A program made the position numbers and the translations under genes. This document shows, one piece after another, positions 53,377-63,182 of a DNA stretch of 64,000 bases (positions within the stretch are counted from its first letter, which is position 1; each line of letters opens with the position of its first letter). A model generated the notes under the pieces. The model was not told the DNA's origin. It did no database searches and was given only the letters and a program-made list of their open reading frames with translations. Origin of the DNA: Thermoactinomyces sp. DSM 45892. Its GTDB lineage: Bacteria; Bacillota; Bacilli; Thermoactinomycetales; Thermoactinomycetaceae. The DNA lies in contig NZ_FNPL01000015.1 of assembly GCF_900107305.1 (NCBI RefSeq), positions 46,648-110,647 of the forward strand. The letters run 5' to 3'.

Positions 53377-54600
53377 ATGAAATATGTCATTGATACAAAT
53401 GTACTTTTGACAGGGATAAGCTGTCCAGAAGAACTACAGGATGCTAAATTCGTCATCACAGCAATGGTACTTCGAGAGCTAGAAAAACATAAGTTAAGTC
53501 ATAATCCACGTCTAGCTTATGATGCTCGTGTGGCTACTCGATATATTGAACAAAATCAAGAACAAATGATTTTCGATACCAAAGATTATACGGTACAGCT
53601 CGGAGATCAATTTGATCCAAACTATGCTGATAATAAAATCCTACAATGTTGTGTAGATAATCAGTATGGAATTATCACAAATGACCTGCTTTTAAAGCAG
53701 AAGGCTCGAGGTTTAGGAATTCAAGTTTTGGAACAAGATCAAGATGAGTGCACTTATACGGGATACATCGAAGCAGATGTGGACGACGAGCGTTATGCAA
53801 GCTTACTTCATAATCTAGATGAAAATGTTTTTGAACTGCTACCAAACCAATACCTCGTCATAAACAACGGCAACAAGCACGTAGATTTGCTTCGATGGAC
53901 TGGTGAAACTCATATGCATGTTCGTCCACGAGGATTTGAAACCCTCTATTTTGGTAAGTTCTCTCCTCGAGATGCTTATCAGCGCTGCGCCCTTGACAGT
54001 TTACGAAACAATCCTATGACTGTAGTCAAGGGAAAAGCGGGGACTGGAAAATCGCTCATCGCCCTGAACTACGCGATGCATCAGATTGAAAAAGGGAAAT
54101 ATGATCGGCTCATCTGCTTCGTAAACCCTATGGCTGCTAGAAATAGTGCTAAATTAGGCTTTTATCCAGGGACACGGGATGAAAAAATCATGGATTCAGC
54201 TATCGGATCAATGCTGTGTAGTAAATTTGGCGATAAAATGGTATTAGAAGAGCTGATGAAAGGAAATGAAAAAGAAAAACAACCACCGAAGCTCTTACTA
54301 CTCCCCTTTAGTGACATTAGAGGGTTCGATACGACAGGTATGAAGGCAATTGTCTATATCATTGAAGCACAAAACTTGGACGTGGATCTAATGAAACTCG
54401 CCGTCCAACGTGTCGGGGAAGATTCCAAACTCATTATTGATGGGGACTTCGAAGCACAAGTTGACCATACTAGTTACGAAGGAATCAATAACGGCATGAG
54501 ACGCTTATCTGAGGTGTTCCGTGGGCAGCCTTATTACGGTGAAGTAGAGCTACCCTTTATCTATCGGAGTGAAATTGCCCGGAAAGCAGACGAAATGTAA
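53377..54600 (+). CDS. PIN-PhoH ATPase, divergent (YlaK-like)
   Basis: 407 aa. The N-terminal PIN domain (KYVIDTNVLLTG) and a C-terminal PhoH ATPase (VVKGKAGTGKSLIALNYAM) match the PhoH2/YlaK architecture, in which an RNA helicase and RNase are combined. Two differences from the usual consensus: Walker A ends GKS rather than GKT, and the Walker B VDEAQN reads IIEAQN, so the Asp is lost while the Glu remains. The start has no clear free Shine-Dalgarno; GGGGG just upstream pairs with CCCCC before the ATG. Confidence 0.85.
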   Translation: MKYVIDTNVLLTGISCPEELQDAKFVITAMVLRELEKHKLSHNPRLAYDARVATRYIEQNQEQMIFDTKDYTVQLGDQFDPNYADNKILQCCVDNQYGIITNDLLLKQKARGLGIQVLEQDQDECTYTGYIEADVDDERYASLLHNLDENVFELLPNQYLVINNGNKHVDLLRWTGETHMHVRPRGFETLYFGKFSPRDAYQRCALDSLRNNPMTVVKGKAGTGKSLIALNYAMHQIEKGKYDRLICFVNPMAARNSAKLGFYPGTRDEKIMDSAIGSMLCSKFGDKMVLEELMKGNEKEKQPPKLLLLPFSDIRGFDTTGMKAIVYIIEAQNLDVDLMKLAVQRVGEDSKLIIDGDFEAQVDHTSYEGINNGMRRLSEVFRGQPYYGEVELPFIYRSEIARKADEM

Positions 54601-54671
54601 AGCTATAGAAAGAGAACAGATCTTTGATACTCCGATCTGTTCTCTTTCGCTTGACAGTTTTTTCTACTCCA

Positions 54672-55403
54672 TTATCCAACATTCCCTATCAATATCATAC
54701 GTGGGCTATTTTGATGATACGAAATACCATCAAATCCGCCATATGTCTGCTTCACTCGGAGTCCATTCCGGTGTAACATATCAATCATTTGGTCATATGT
54801 ATACATTTTTACTTTCTCTGTATAAGTTCGCTCTCCTCTTTGCTTATCCGATAGTGTAATCTTTTTTACTACAAAATCATCCTGAATGGAGCGTTCTTCT
54901 TGAATTTGGATACCATCTTGCTCCCGCTGGCTCACAGCAACTAAATGTTGAATCACATATTCACGGTTCAGATAATCTATTAAAAAGCGTCCCTTCGGTT
55001 TTAAAACGCGTGCCACTTCCCGGATCACTTGTTCATTTTCTTCATCCGTCTCAAAATAACCAAATGAAGTAAATAAATTTAATACGACATCAAACGTTTC
55101 TCCTACAAAAGGCAAATGCCGCATGTCCCCAATGATAAACGGAATCTTATACGGTTGATTTCTAGAAACCGCTTTTGAAAGCAATGTAGGCGATAAATCC
55201 AATCCCACTACATTAAGATGCTCCATAGCAAGAGTTGCCGTATGTCTTCCTGTTCCACAACATAAATCTAATATAAAATCATCTGCAGCTAACTGAAGCC
55301 ACTCGGTTATTTGTTTTACTTCTTGTTCTGCATCTTGTTGATTACGATGATGATAAACGAGTAAGTAATCCTTTCCAAAACTCTCCTCATACCATGTCGA
55401 CAC
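54672..55403 (-). CDS. Class I SAM-dependent methyltransferase
   Basis: 243 aa. Motif I is ILDLCCGTGRHTATLA, motif II VVGLDLSPTLLSKA, then FIGDMRHLPF and VLNLFTSFGYFETDEEN. It resembles YjhP/UbiE-type small-molecule methyltransferases. The substrate is unknown. It converges on the PhoH gene with a 71-bp gap and has no obvious operon partner. Confidence 0.88.
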   Translation of the reverse strand: MSTWYEESFGKDYLLVYHHRNQQDAEQEVKQITEWLQLAADDFILDLCCGTGRHTATLAMEHLNVVGLDLSPTLLSKAVSRNQPYKIPFIIGDMRHLPFVGETFDVVLNLFTSFGYFETDEENEQVIREVARVLKPKGRFLIDYLNREYVIQHLVAVSQREQDGIQIQEERSIQDDFVVKKITLSDKQRGERTYTEKVKMYTYDQMIDMLHRNGLRVKQTYGGFDGISYHQNSPRMILIGNVG

Positions 55404-55671
55404 TCATAACGCCCCCGCTACTCTATTTCAATTAACAACGTACTCTTATGGTATTCCCTACACTCTAACAGCTAACCTTTATATCGTTTCAAAAGAATAA
55501 AGTTGCTAATACCAAGAAAATTGATCTCCATTATATAAGTATATGATAGCAAATATTGCCTGAAATGAAAACGATCCAGCGTGGGCTTTCTCATTTGTAT
55601 ACGGTATAATAGAAGAAGAAGCCGATTTACCATCATGCGCATCCGTTTGCGTAGATATGCAGGAGTTAACT

Positions 55672-56088
55672 ATGAGTACACGATTTGAGGCTATATTAGA
55701 AATCGAGACGATGTTTCGGTTGATTCAACGCTCTATGCGAAAAGAGCTTCGGGAAGCATGGGGTGAAACACTGACTGGAACTGAGTTTGTTCTATTACAT
55801 CACCTTGATTTGCGCGGACCGCAGATGATCACTGCCTTAGCGCAAGAATTTGAGGTTTCCGTTAGTCATATCACGCACGTAGTAGATCAACTCGAAAGGG
55901 AACAATACGTAGCACGTCAGCGTTCTCAGCTGGACAAACGGGTAGTCGAAGTTCATATAACAGAAAAAGGACAAGAGAAATCAACTTGGATGTCTGAAAA
56001 AAGGAAAGAGTACCTTCTGCAGAAGTTTGATCCTTTTACACTCGATGATCTTTCTGTCCTTCAAAATTTGTATAAAAAGCTTTTATAA
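55672..56088 (+). CDS. MarR-family transcriptional regulator
   Basis: 138 aa with the winged-helix pattern TALAQEFEVSVSHITHVVDQLEREQYVAR and wing RQRSQLDKRVVEVHITEKG. ATG at 55672 follows AGGAGTTAACT. A likely promoter (TATAAT at 55605-55610) precedes it. It lies 99 bp upstream of a DHA2 drug exporter on the same strand, the usual arrangement of a ligand-responsive repressor with its target. Confidence 0.9.
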   Translation: MSTRFEAILEIETMFRLIQRSMRKELREAWGETLTGTEFVLLHHLDLRGPQMITALAQEFEVSVSHITHVVDQLEREQYVARQRSQLDKRVVEVHITEKGQEKSTWMSEKRKEYLLQKFDPFTLDDLSVLQNLYKKLL

Positions 56089-56132
56089 AATACGTCACGT
56101 TTCATTCTTCTATCCTGGGTGGAACGTATTTT
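56087..56132 (+). repeat. Inverted repeat between marR and exporter
   Basis: AAAATACGT and ACGTATTTT with a partly paired middle. It could be a terminator behind the marR gene or an operator in front of the exporter; the T-tract is short. Confidence 0.5.
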
Positions 56133-56187
56133 CCTTCATTTATTTAATCTTGTAAAACAAATATTTCGGGAAGGTGAATATTAATCT

Positions 56188-57750
56188 ATGGAAGATTTAA
56201 GTAGACGCGAGAAGATCTTTATTATGAGCGCCATTGCCTGTGCATTACTCTTTGCTTCGCTCAACCAGACGATTGTTATAAACGCCCTACCTACCATCGT
56301 CGCTCAATTGCATGGAGCAGAATTATTTAACTGGGTGTTTACTATTTATATGTTAACTTCAAGTATTACAGCTATTTTAGTTGGGAAGTTATCTGATCTG
56401 TACGGTAGAAAGAGATTTATCTTAACTGGAATTGGTTTTTTTCTCATCACATCTTTTCTCTGTGGGACTGCTAAATCCATCGAACAATTAATCCTATATC
56501 GCGGCTTACAAGGAATTGGTGGAGGCATGATCTTATCTACTTCCTTTGCAGCGGTAGGAGATCTATTTTCTCCACGCGAAAGAGGTAGATGGCAAGGATT
56601 CTTAAGTGCTACATTTGCCACTTCTAGCATCCTTGGCCCCACCATCGGCGGTATGATCGTAGACACATGGAACTGGCATTATATCTTCTGGGTCTTTCTT
56701 CCTATTGGATTTGTGGCCTTTTTGCTTATCTCAAAACTGTTCCCCACTATCAAGAGTTCAGGAAACAAAAAAATTGACTACCTTGGATCTATCCTCTTAA
56801 CAGGGACGATCGTCCCATTTTTATTAGTGTTTTCTTTAGCTGGAAAAGATTATCCTTGGTTATCTCCGCAGATCATCGGACTATCCTGCTTATCGTTTTT
56901 GAGCCTTATGTTCTTCATTCATACGGAGAAAAAGGCAGTTAACCCGATTCTCCCGCTTACTTTATTTCGAAACAAAATTTTTACGCTCGCTAATAGTATT
57001 AATCTGCTTCTTGGGATGGGACTATTTAGCTGTATTACCTTTACTCCCTTCTTTTTACAAGGGGTTCAGGGGAAAGATGCTACTACCTCAAGTGTCATTA
57101 TGATCCCTATTCAGTTTGGTCTCGTTTTTGCTAGCTTTTTTACAGGACAGATTTTAGCGCGGACGGGAAAATATAAAAAATTAAGCATTTTGGGACTCGG
57201 TCTAATACTGGTTGGGATTTTGTCCATGCTCGATACAGCAACCCATACCACTTCGCTCCAAATAATGCTACAGTTATCGATTATCGGTCTAGGACTTGGG
57301 ATCACATTCCCTATTTTCTCGGTCACCATTCAAAATGCTATTCCGTATGAACATCTGGGGACGGGCACATCCTCTGTGCAGTTATTCCGCCAACTTGGTG
57401 GGACTGTCGGGGTTTCCATCATGACGATGATTATGCAGTCCTCTCCACAAAACCAATTCATCCGCGAAGTCTCTGCTTCCACAGCATCTAGCAAAGGGCT
57501 TCCAGAATCTACTGTAAAACTGTTAAGCGACCCACAGATCCTAATGAATCCAGAACAATTACATCAAGTTCAGTCTCACCTTACAGCAGAGTCTCAAACG
57601 TTTATGCAATCGATTTTAGTGCAAACAAAAGATACTCTCCTTTCTTCTTTACATCATGTTTATCTGGGGATTGGCATACTCATCCTCGCTGCCTTTATTA
57701 TCAGCTTCTCTATACCTGAGATCGAGCTTCGAACGAGCAATAAGCGTTAA
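56188..57750 (+). CDS. DHA2 (EmrB/QacA) multidrug MFS exporter
   Basis: 520 aa, fourteen predicted helices. Signatures: ALLFASLNQTIVINALPTI in helix 1, VGKLSDLYGRKRFILTG after helix 2, GLQGIGGGMI and FATSSILGPTIGG (antiporter motif C). It exports cationic drugs or dyes in exchange for protons. The MarR regulator upstream probably controls it. GGGAAGG precedes the ATG. Confidence 0.92.
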   Translation: MEDLSRREKIFIMSAIACALLFASLNQTIVINALPTIVAQLHGAELFNWVFTIYMLTSSITAILVGKLSDLYGRKRFILTGIGFFLITSFLCGTAKSIEQLILYRGLQGIGGGMILSTSFAAVGDLFSPRERGRWQGFLSATFATSSILGPTIGGMIVDTWNWHYIFWVFLPIGFVAFLLISKLFPTIKSSGNKKIDYLGSILLTGTIVPFLLVFSLAGKDYPWLSPQIIGLSCLSFLSLMFFIHTEKKAVNPILPLTLFRNKIFTLANSINLLLGMGLFSCITFTPFFLQGVQGKDATTSSVIMIPIQFGLVFASFFTGQILARTGKYKKLSILGLGLILVGILSMLDTATHTTSLQIMLQLSIIGLGLGITFPIFSVTIQNAIPYEHLGTGTSSVQLFRQLGGTVGVSIMTMIMQSSPQNQFIREVSASTASSKGLPESTVKLLSDPQILMNPEQLHQVQSHLTAESQTFMQSILVQTKDTLLSSLHHVYLGIGILILAAFIISFSIPEIELRTSNKR

Positions 57751-57765
57751 GCCTATAAAAAGGGG

Positions 57766-57797
57766 AAAACGAGCCTTAAAAAGGGCTCGTTTTTTTA
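57766..57797 (+). terminator. Intrinsic terminator
   Basis: AAACGAGCC and GGGCTCGTTT followed by TTTTT, 18 bp after the exporter stop. Confidence 0.9.
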
Positions 57798-57868
57798 TGA
57801 TATAAACGGTTTAACTTAACCGGTCAGATGAAAGAACTCTATAAATTTGATAAGTACTAAAACATTTT

Positions 57869-58225
57869 TTACAGTAAGTGGCTAATTCTCCAGTTAAACT
57901 CTTCAATCATAATCGGAATGAAATACTCCATGTTTTCTGATGTCTGTTCACCTTCAATATTACTTAAAACAATATGATTGCAATATTCCACTAAACTGTT
58001 CCAATCTGTAAAACTCGCTAGTATCTCACTACAATCGAGACTATTTAAACGAATGTAAAAATCTTCGTCTTGCTTCAGTACATAATCCAAACCAATAATG
58101 GCAATGTTCAAGTCCACACAATCTTTGACAAACTCATGGATGGCACTCACCGGGAGATAAACTTCCCCTTCAGCAGCCAAATGTCCATTTTGTTCATACT
58201 CTGTAATTAGCCATTCTGCTAACAT
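57869..58225 (-). CDS. Hypothetical protein, 118 aa
   Basis: Not recognised. It is acidic and soluble (LITEYEQNGHLAAEGEVYLP, PIMIEEFNWRISHLL), with no signal peptide or membrane segment. The start has GGAGGAG upstream, which supports expression. The 300 bp on its upstream side contain the ribosomal operon terminator and an AT-rich region with no further gene. Confidence 0.65.
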   Translation of the reverse strand: MLAEWLITEYEQNGHLAAEGEVYLPVSAIHEFVKDCVDLNIAIIGLDYVLKQDEDFYIRLNSLDCSEILASFTDWNSLVEYCNHIVLSNIEGEQTSENMEYFIPIMIEEFNWRISHLL

Positions 58226-58476
58226 GTAGCTTACTCCTCCCTTTGTTGGGTGAGCGTCTTCACGATCTCCTCGTCTTTTCTATTATAATTCATTTACATA
58301 TGAATACGATAAAAATATTAATTTCTCTGCCCAAGTCTTACAAAAATTTATTTCAGGCGACATCTTCCACAACGTAGTTTCATGACTCATATTGTAAAAA
58401 TTTGTATATAAACTATATACAATGAAGAAGGCAAATCTCCTGCCCTTATTTCACATTTTTTCAAAAAAATACAAAC

Positions 58477-58514
58477 AGGACCCCATGACTAACCATAGCT
58501 AGTCGCGGGGTCCT
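58477..58514 (-). terminator. Terminator of infC-rpmI-rplT
   Basis: AGGACCCCGCGACTA pairs with TAGTCATGGGGTCCT, followed by GTTTGTATTTTTTTG on the reverse strand. Confidence 0.9.
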
Positions 58515-58525
58515 ACAAACAGAAA

Positions 58526-58879
58526 TTATTTCGCTTTTTTCGCAATATCTGCAAGGTCTGCAAATGCCTTTGCATCATTGACAGCGAGGTCAGCAAGCAT
58601 TTTACGGTTAATATCAACGCCAGCAACTTTCAAGCCGTACATTAATTTGTTATAAGAAAGTCCGTTGATACGCGCAGCTGCATTGATACGTGTAATCCAA
58701 AGACGACGGAAATCGCGCTTCACTTGACGACGGTCGCGGTATGCGTACATCAAGGATTTCATTACTTGTTGTTTCGCTGTTTTGAACAGTCTATGTTTGG
58801 AACCAAAATATCCACGTGCTAGTTTGAGTACCTTTTTACGACGACGACGTGTAACGGTACCACCTTTCACTCTTGCCAC
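58526..58879 (-). CDS. rplT: 50S ribosomal protein L20
   Basis: 117 aa, full length. It starts [26 protein letters not shown] and matches L20 throughout. It binds 23S rRNA early in 50S assembly and, in Bacilli, represses its own operon by binding the infC leader. It lies 30 bp after rpmI. Confidence 0.98.
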   Translation of the reverse strand: MARVKGGTVTRRRRKKVLKLARGYFGSKHRLFKTAKQQVMKSLMYAYRDRRQVKRDFRRLWITRINAAARINGLSYNKLMYGLKVAGVDINRKMLADLAVNDAKAFADLADIAKKAK

Positions 58880-58909
58880 TAGTAATCCCTCCTGAACAGA
58901 TCCATTATG

Positions 58910-59107
58910 TTATAGATACGTAATTAACGATTCAATACGCTTTTGGTCACCCTTAGACAGATATGCGCCCTTACGTAGGTTACGCTTTCTCTTTGGAGAT
59001 TTACTCTCTAAAATATGACTTGTAAATGCATGGCTACGTTTTACTTTGCCCGTACCCGTTTTCTTAAAGCGTTTTGCTGCTGCTTTTTTTGTCTTCATTT
59101 TTGGCAT
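58910..59107 (-). CDS. rpmI: 50S ribosomal protein L35
   Basis: 65 aa, [20 protein letters not shown] at the N terminus and the basic [20 protein letters not shown] body. It lies between infC and rplT with 13-bp and 30-bp gaps. Confidence 0.98.
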   Translation of the reverse strand: MPKMKTKKAAAKRFKKTGTGKVKRSHAFTSHILESKSPKRKRNLRKGAYLSKGDQKRIESLITYL

Positions 59108-59120
59108 GAGCGAGTCCTCC

Positions 59121-59642
59121 TTACGATTGTTGTTTTGGGTTTAGAATCATGATCATCTGACGACCCTCTAGCTTCGCTGGGCGCTCTACATCGGCGATCT
59201 CTTTTACTTCTTGAGCCACACGATCCAATACCTTACGGCCTAGCTCCTGATGAGTGATCTGACGACCACGGAAACGAATCGATAGCTTCACTTTGTCGCC
59301 ATGTTGCAAGAACTTGATAACATGCTTCAATTTGGTCTGCACATCATTCTCTTCAATCGATGCGCTCAAACGTACTTCTTTCAGTTGAACGATCTTTTGA
59401 TTCTTGCGAGTTTCCTTATCCTTTTTGCTTTGCTCGTAACGGAATTTTCCGTAGTTCATAATCCGGCAAACAGGGGGTTTGGCTTGTGGTGCAATATTCA
59501 CAAGGTCAAGATTTTGTTCTTGTGCCATTTTAAGTGCATCACGTAATGCGACGATTCCAGCTTGGTCTCCGTTTGCATCAATCAAACGTACTTCGCGAGC
59601 GCGAATGGCTTCGTTGATTTGATGTTGTTGATCTTTGCTGAT
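59121..59642 (-). CDS. infC: Translation initiation factor IF-3
   Basis: 173 aa. The N domain has [19 protein letters not shown], the C domain [19 protein letters not shown]. No ATG, GTG or TTG fits: the only codon placed correctly behind GGAGG (9 nt) is an ATC at 59642, and ISKD then aligns with MSKD of B. subtilis IF-3. Non-standard AUU/AUC starts are known for infC, where IF-3 limits its own synthesis. Without it the frame would extend to 59708 into the leader terminator. Confidence 0.93.
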   Translation of the reverse strand: MSKDQQHQINEAIRAREVRLIDANGDQAGIVALRDALKMAQEQNLDLVNIAPQAKPPVCRIMNYGKFRYEQSKKDKETRKNQKIVQLKEVRLSASIEENDVQTKLKHVIKFLQHGDKVKLSIRFRGRQITHQELGRKVLDRVAQEVKEIADVERPAKLEGRQMIMILNPKQQS

Positions 59643-59682
59643 GACCTGCCACCTCCAAAAAATGTAATATAGATAAAATAAA

Positions 59683-59815
59683 AAAGTGTGGACGTATGAT
59701 GCGCCCACACTTCTGATTCCTGAAGTTTATACAATCCATCAGCGAATGTCAAAACCTAATCTGAACAATGTCAATCAGGTGAGAAGCGGGCGCCTCTTCT
59801 TACACGAATGGTATG
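59683..59815 (-). ncRNA. L20 autoregulatory leader upstream of infC
   Basis: The reverse strand holds GTAAGAAGAGGCGCCCGCTT and TCTCACC, as in the L20 leader family, followed by a terminator hairpin AAGTGTGGGCGC ... CGTCCACACTTTTTTATTTT (59683-59711). L20 binding would favour the terminator. The remaining sequence up to thrS shows no gene. Confidence 0.85.
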
Positions 59816-59949
59816 AATATATCATGTTGGTTACAGAATGTCAACTCACATAACCAAAACTACTTACTGCATGATCTTACCAATATCCAAGTATCCCACC
59901 GCTTCTCAATACCTCCTCACCAAACGTAAAGGGTGAAAGCTTTTTGATC

Positions 59950-61857
59950 TTAGCGACGCTCTTTAATCTCTTGATCGAGGTCTTTCAACAATTCATCAAT
60001 CTTCCAAGATATTTGCTCTTTATTATGACGACGACGAACGGTTACCGATTTCGATTCTTGCTCTTTCTCCCCTATGACAAACATATAAGGAACTTTTTGT
60101 ACCTCTGCTTCTCGGATTTTATATCCAAGCTTCTCCTCTCGAAGATCCGCTTCTACCCGAATACCTGCACTTCTTAGCTGCTGTACTACTTCGCTAGCAT
60201 AATCATTGAAGGATCGCGATACAGGAATCACTTTCGCTTGAACAGGTGCTAACCATAGCGGGAAATCGCCCGCAAAATGCTCAATTAAGACTCCTAAGAA
60301 GCGATCAACCGATCCCATGACAGCACGGTGAATCACGACCGGGCAGCGCTTCTCGTTATCTTCCCCGACATAAGATAAATCAAATTTCTCTGGCATCTGG
60401 AAGTCAAGCTGAACCGTTGCACATTGGTGACTACGCTTTAGGGCATCACGGATGTGGAAGTCGATTTTCGGGCCATAGAAAGCACCGTCCCCCTCGTTAA
60501 TTCGATAGTCAATTCCCGAGCGGTCTAGTACATTTTTTAAAGCCCCTTCTGCTTGTTCCCATAATTCATCGGAGCCCATCGAATCCTCTGGACGAGTAGA
60601 AAGTTCAATTGTATAAGGAAATTGGAAGACGGAGTACAGTCTATCAATCTGTTTTATTACACTAAATACTTCATCTTCAATTTGATCAGGACGAACGAAA
60701 ATATGAGCATCATCTAGTGTAAATGTACGGACACGAAGCATTCCGTTTAAAGCACCCGAAAGCTCATGTCGATGCACTTGACCAAACTCTGCCATACGCA
60801 TCGGTAAGTCCCGATAAGAACGAAGCTCATTTTTGAACATCAGCATATGCCCTGGACAGTTCATCGGCTTTAGTGCGAATTTGCTCTCGTCTACATCTGT
60901 AAAGTACATATTTTCATGATAATGATCCCAGTGACCTGATTGTTCCCAGAGACGTTGATTCATCATGAGCGGAGTGCGCACTTCCTCATACCCAGACTGA
61001 AGCTGGATTTCACGAGAAAGATTTTCTAGCTCGTTACGCATTACCATTCCTTTCGGTAGGTAGAAGGGCATCCCGGGTGCTTCTTCGGAGAACATAAATA
61101 GTCTCAGATCTTTTCCGATGCGACGATGATCTCGCTTCTTAGCCTCTTCTAAGAAATGAAGGTATTCATCGAGTTGTGATTTTTTCGCAAAAGCAGTACC
61201 GTAAATCCGCTGTAGCATTTGGTTATCGGAGTTACTCCGCCAGTAGGCCCCCGCAATACTCATTAACTTAAATGCTTTTAGCTTACCTGTTGATGGCATG
61301 TGTGGCCCACGACATAGATCAAAGAATTCGCCCTGATCATAAATGGTAATAGTCGAATCCTCAGGGAGATCACGGATTAATTCTAGTTTTAGATGGTCCC
61401 CGATCTCTTCAAAAATCTCAATCGCTTCATCACGGCTTACGACACGACGAGTAATGGGGATATCCTCTTTAATCACCTTGGCCATCTCCGCCTCAATCTT
61501 AGGCAAATCTTCTGGAGTAAGACGTGTAGGAAGATCTATATCATAATAAAATCCATCTTCAATCACAGGGCCTATCCCTAGTTTCACCTCCGGATATAAT
61601 CGCTTTAGTGCCTGAGCGAGTATGTGGGCTGCGCTATGTCGGTATACTTCTAATCCAGCCTCATCATCCAATGTAACAATATTTAATTCAGAGCCTGATG
61701 GAACTTCACGACCTAAGTCTACTGGCTTCCCATCTAATACGCCTGCTATTGCCTTTTTAGCTAGTCCATTACTAATGGAGGAAGCTATATCCAAAACTGA
61801 AACAGCTTGATCATATTCACGCACAGAACCGTCTGGTAATCGTACAGAAATACTCAA
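59950..61857 (-). CDS. thrS: Threonyl-tRNA synthetase
   Basis: 635 aa from a TTG at 61857 with AAAGGGGTGG before it; the longer frame to 61989 runs through the T-box terminator and is rejected. Domains: TGS (SISVRLPDGSVREYD), editing domain (HSAAHILAQAL and SIAGAYWR), class II core (ALKPMNCPGHMLMFKNELRS) and the anticodon-binding domain (GIRVEADLREEKLGYKIREA). It activates Thr and edits Ser-tRNA(Thr). Controlled by an upstream Thr T-box. Confidence 0.97.
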   Translation of the reverse strand: MSISVRLPDGSVREYDQAVSVLDIASSISNGLAKKAIAGVLDGKPVDLGREVPSGSELNIVTLDDEAGLEVYRHSAAHILAQALKRLYPEVKLGIGPVIEDGFYYDIDLPTRLTPEDLPKIEAEMAKVIKEDIPITRRVVSRDEAIEIFEEIGDHLKLELIRDLPEDSTITIYDQGEFFDLCRGPHMPSTGKLKAFKLMSIAGAYWRSNSDNQMLQRIYGTAFAKKSQLDEYLHFLEEAKKRDHRRIGKDLRLFMFSEEAPGMPFYLPKGMVMRNELENLSREIQLQSGYEEVRTPLMMNQRLWEQSGHWDHYHENMYFTDVDESKFALKPMNCPGHMLMFKNELRSYRDLPMRMAEFGQVHRHELSGALNGMLRVRTFTLDDAHIFVRPDQIEDEVFSVIKQIDRLYSVFQFPYTIELSTRPEDSMGSDELWEQAEGALKNVLDRSGIDYRINEGDGAFYGPKIDFHIRDALKRSHQCATVQLDFQMPEKFDLSYVGEDNEKRCPVVIHRAVMGSVDRFLGVLIEHFAGDFPLWLAPVQAKVIPVSRSFNDYASEVVQQLRSAGIRVEADLREEKLGYKIREAEVQKVPYMFVIGEKEQESKSVTVRRRHNKEQISWKIDELLKDLDQEIKERR

Positions 61858-61894
61858 CTGAACCCACCCCTTTAAGTGATAATCGCTTTCAAAA

Positions 61895-62172
61895 CAACAA
61901 AAAAACTCGTACCCAATAGGGACGAGCTTTGTGCCGTGGTTCCACCCTTGTTTAATCATGACCGAATCAAAAACCAGCCTGATCCTCAAGACACTGATAA
62001 CGGAGTGTCACCGATTGCAGATACTAGCCCACACAGGCATTCCCCACATTCGCTCAGAGGGGGTAATAGACTGTTCATAGGATGAAGGGATTTCCAGCCG
62101 ATGATCTCCCTACTCTCTAGCATCGTAAACAGCTACCATGACCTCGTCACAGCTCTTACAGTTGAAGTTTGT
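61895..62172 (-). ncRNA. T-box leader (Thr) of thrS
   Basis: The reverse strand has the T-box bulge GGGTGGAACCACGGC near 61933-61947 and a terminator AGCTCGTCCCTATTGGGTAC ... GAGTTTTTTTG. The specifier in stem I is probably ACC at 62062-62064 (TATTACCCCC), decoding Thr. Confidence 0.93.
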
Positions 62173-62177
62173 TAATC

Positions 62178-62206
62178 ATTATATGCAAGTAGGACGAAAA
62201 GATCAA
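62178..62206 (-). promoter_or_regulatory. Sigma-A promoter of thrS
   Basis: TTGATC, 17 bp, TATAAT on the reverse strand. The -35 overlaps the last codons of the ytxC gene. Confidence 0.75.
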
Positions 62207-63099
62207 GCATCTTCTTGAACCGGAATCGATTTCACATGGCAGTGTTGGCAATCATGGCACACCACTACCCTCCCCTCGAAAATCTGGAGAAGTGTACGAA
62301 TCACATTTTCCTCTTGTTGCTTCGTGTGTAAGACTAACTTTTCTGGTGCGATCGATAAAAGGGAACTAACCACCAAATCTTCATGTGAAAGACTTTGATC
62401 CATCAGTTCTTGCACAGCTCCGTCCAATTCACGAAGTTGATAAGGTGTTCCATCTTCCTTTAGTAATTGGAACTGTTTCGATCCTTTATGAACGACATGA
62501 ATAAGTTCTACTTTCGGACTTTGAACCGACACAAAATAACGAAGGAGCTCAATAAAATCACGATACTCTTTGTCTAGTTGGTACTCTTCATACGCATCTT
62601 TAACACAGCGAACCAGCGAATTCTGATACGATTTGAGACGAAATCGAACAAACCCATCAATGGACAGGACACGGTTTGAATCTAGATATATAGCAATTTG
62701 CTTACTAATCCGTTCTTTACGAACATGATAACCAGTGCGTAAATAACTCCATGAATTTCGTTCTAATAACTGTTGCGCACGAAATTCAATCTGGTCCATC
62801 TCTTCAAGTGCTATATTCGTGTGTTCCTTTTGGATAATTCCTCTGATCAAATCTGTTTCAGCAAAATCACACAAAAAGCTAGCTATAGCGTCTCCCATCT
62901 CTCGATGTACTTCCTTATCCTGAAGTCGGCGCTTCCGCTGGGTATGTATTTGGAAAAAATGAAGCTCTCCAGTTGGTTCTTCTACAAATGATGCATTGAC
63001 ACCAATCTTCTTTAACTTCATTATCATGTTGCCAAAGCGATCACGTAAAAACGCCAACTGAATGGGATCTCGACGAGAAATGGAAATAGAGTAGTCCAA
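62203..63099 (-). CDS. ytxC: Sporulation protein YtxC homologue
   Basis: 298 aa from a TTG at 63099 that follows AAAGGAGTGGGACA; the upstream extension to 63123 is not needed. The family segments EFRAQQLLERNSWSYLRTGY and VLSIDGFVRFRLKSYQNSL and VEDAYEEY-like helix are present, with a C-terminal CHDCQHCHV that could bind a metal. In B. subtilis ytxC precedes thrS, as here. Its molecular role in sporulation is unknown. Confidence 0.88.
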   Translation of the reverse strand: MDYSISISRRDPIQLAFLRDRFGNMIMKLKKIGVNASFVEEPTGELHFFQIHTQRKRRLQDKEVHREMGDAIASFLCDFAETDLIRGIIQKEHTNIALEEMDQIEFRAQQLLERNSWSYLRTGYHVRKERISKQIAIYLDSNRVLSIDGFVRFRLKSYQNSLVRCVKDAYEEYQLDKEYRDFIELLRYFVSVQSPKVELIHVVHKGSKQFQLLKEDGTPYQLRELDGAVQELMDQSLSHEDLVVSSLLSIAPEKLVLHTKQQEENVIRTLLQIFEGRVVVCHDCQHCHVKSIPVQEDA

Positions 63100-63182
63100 T
63101 GTCCCACTCCTTTCTTTGTCCACACTGGCATTTCTCCTAGTATATGGAGTGATTGGCTAAGGTATACACAAAATCAAAAACT

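Noticed and set aside
61858..61989. N-terminal extension of thrS
   Set aside because: It overlaps the T-box terminator and antiterminator, and the internal TTG has a proper Shine-Dalgarno and gives a normal-length protein.
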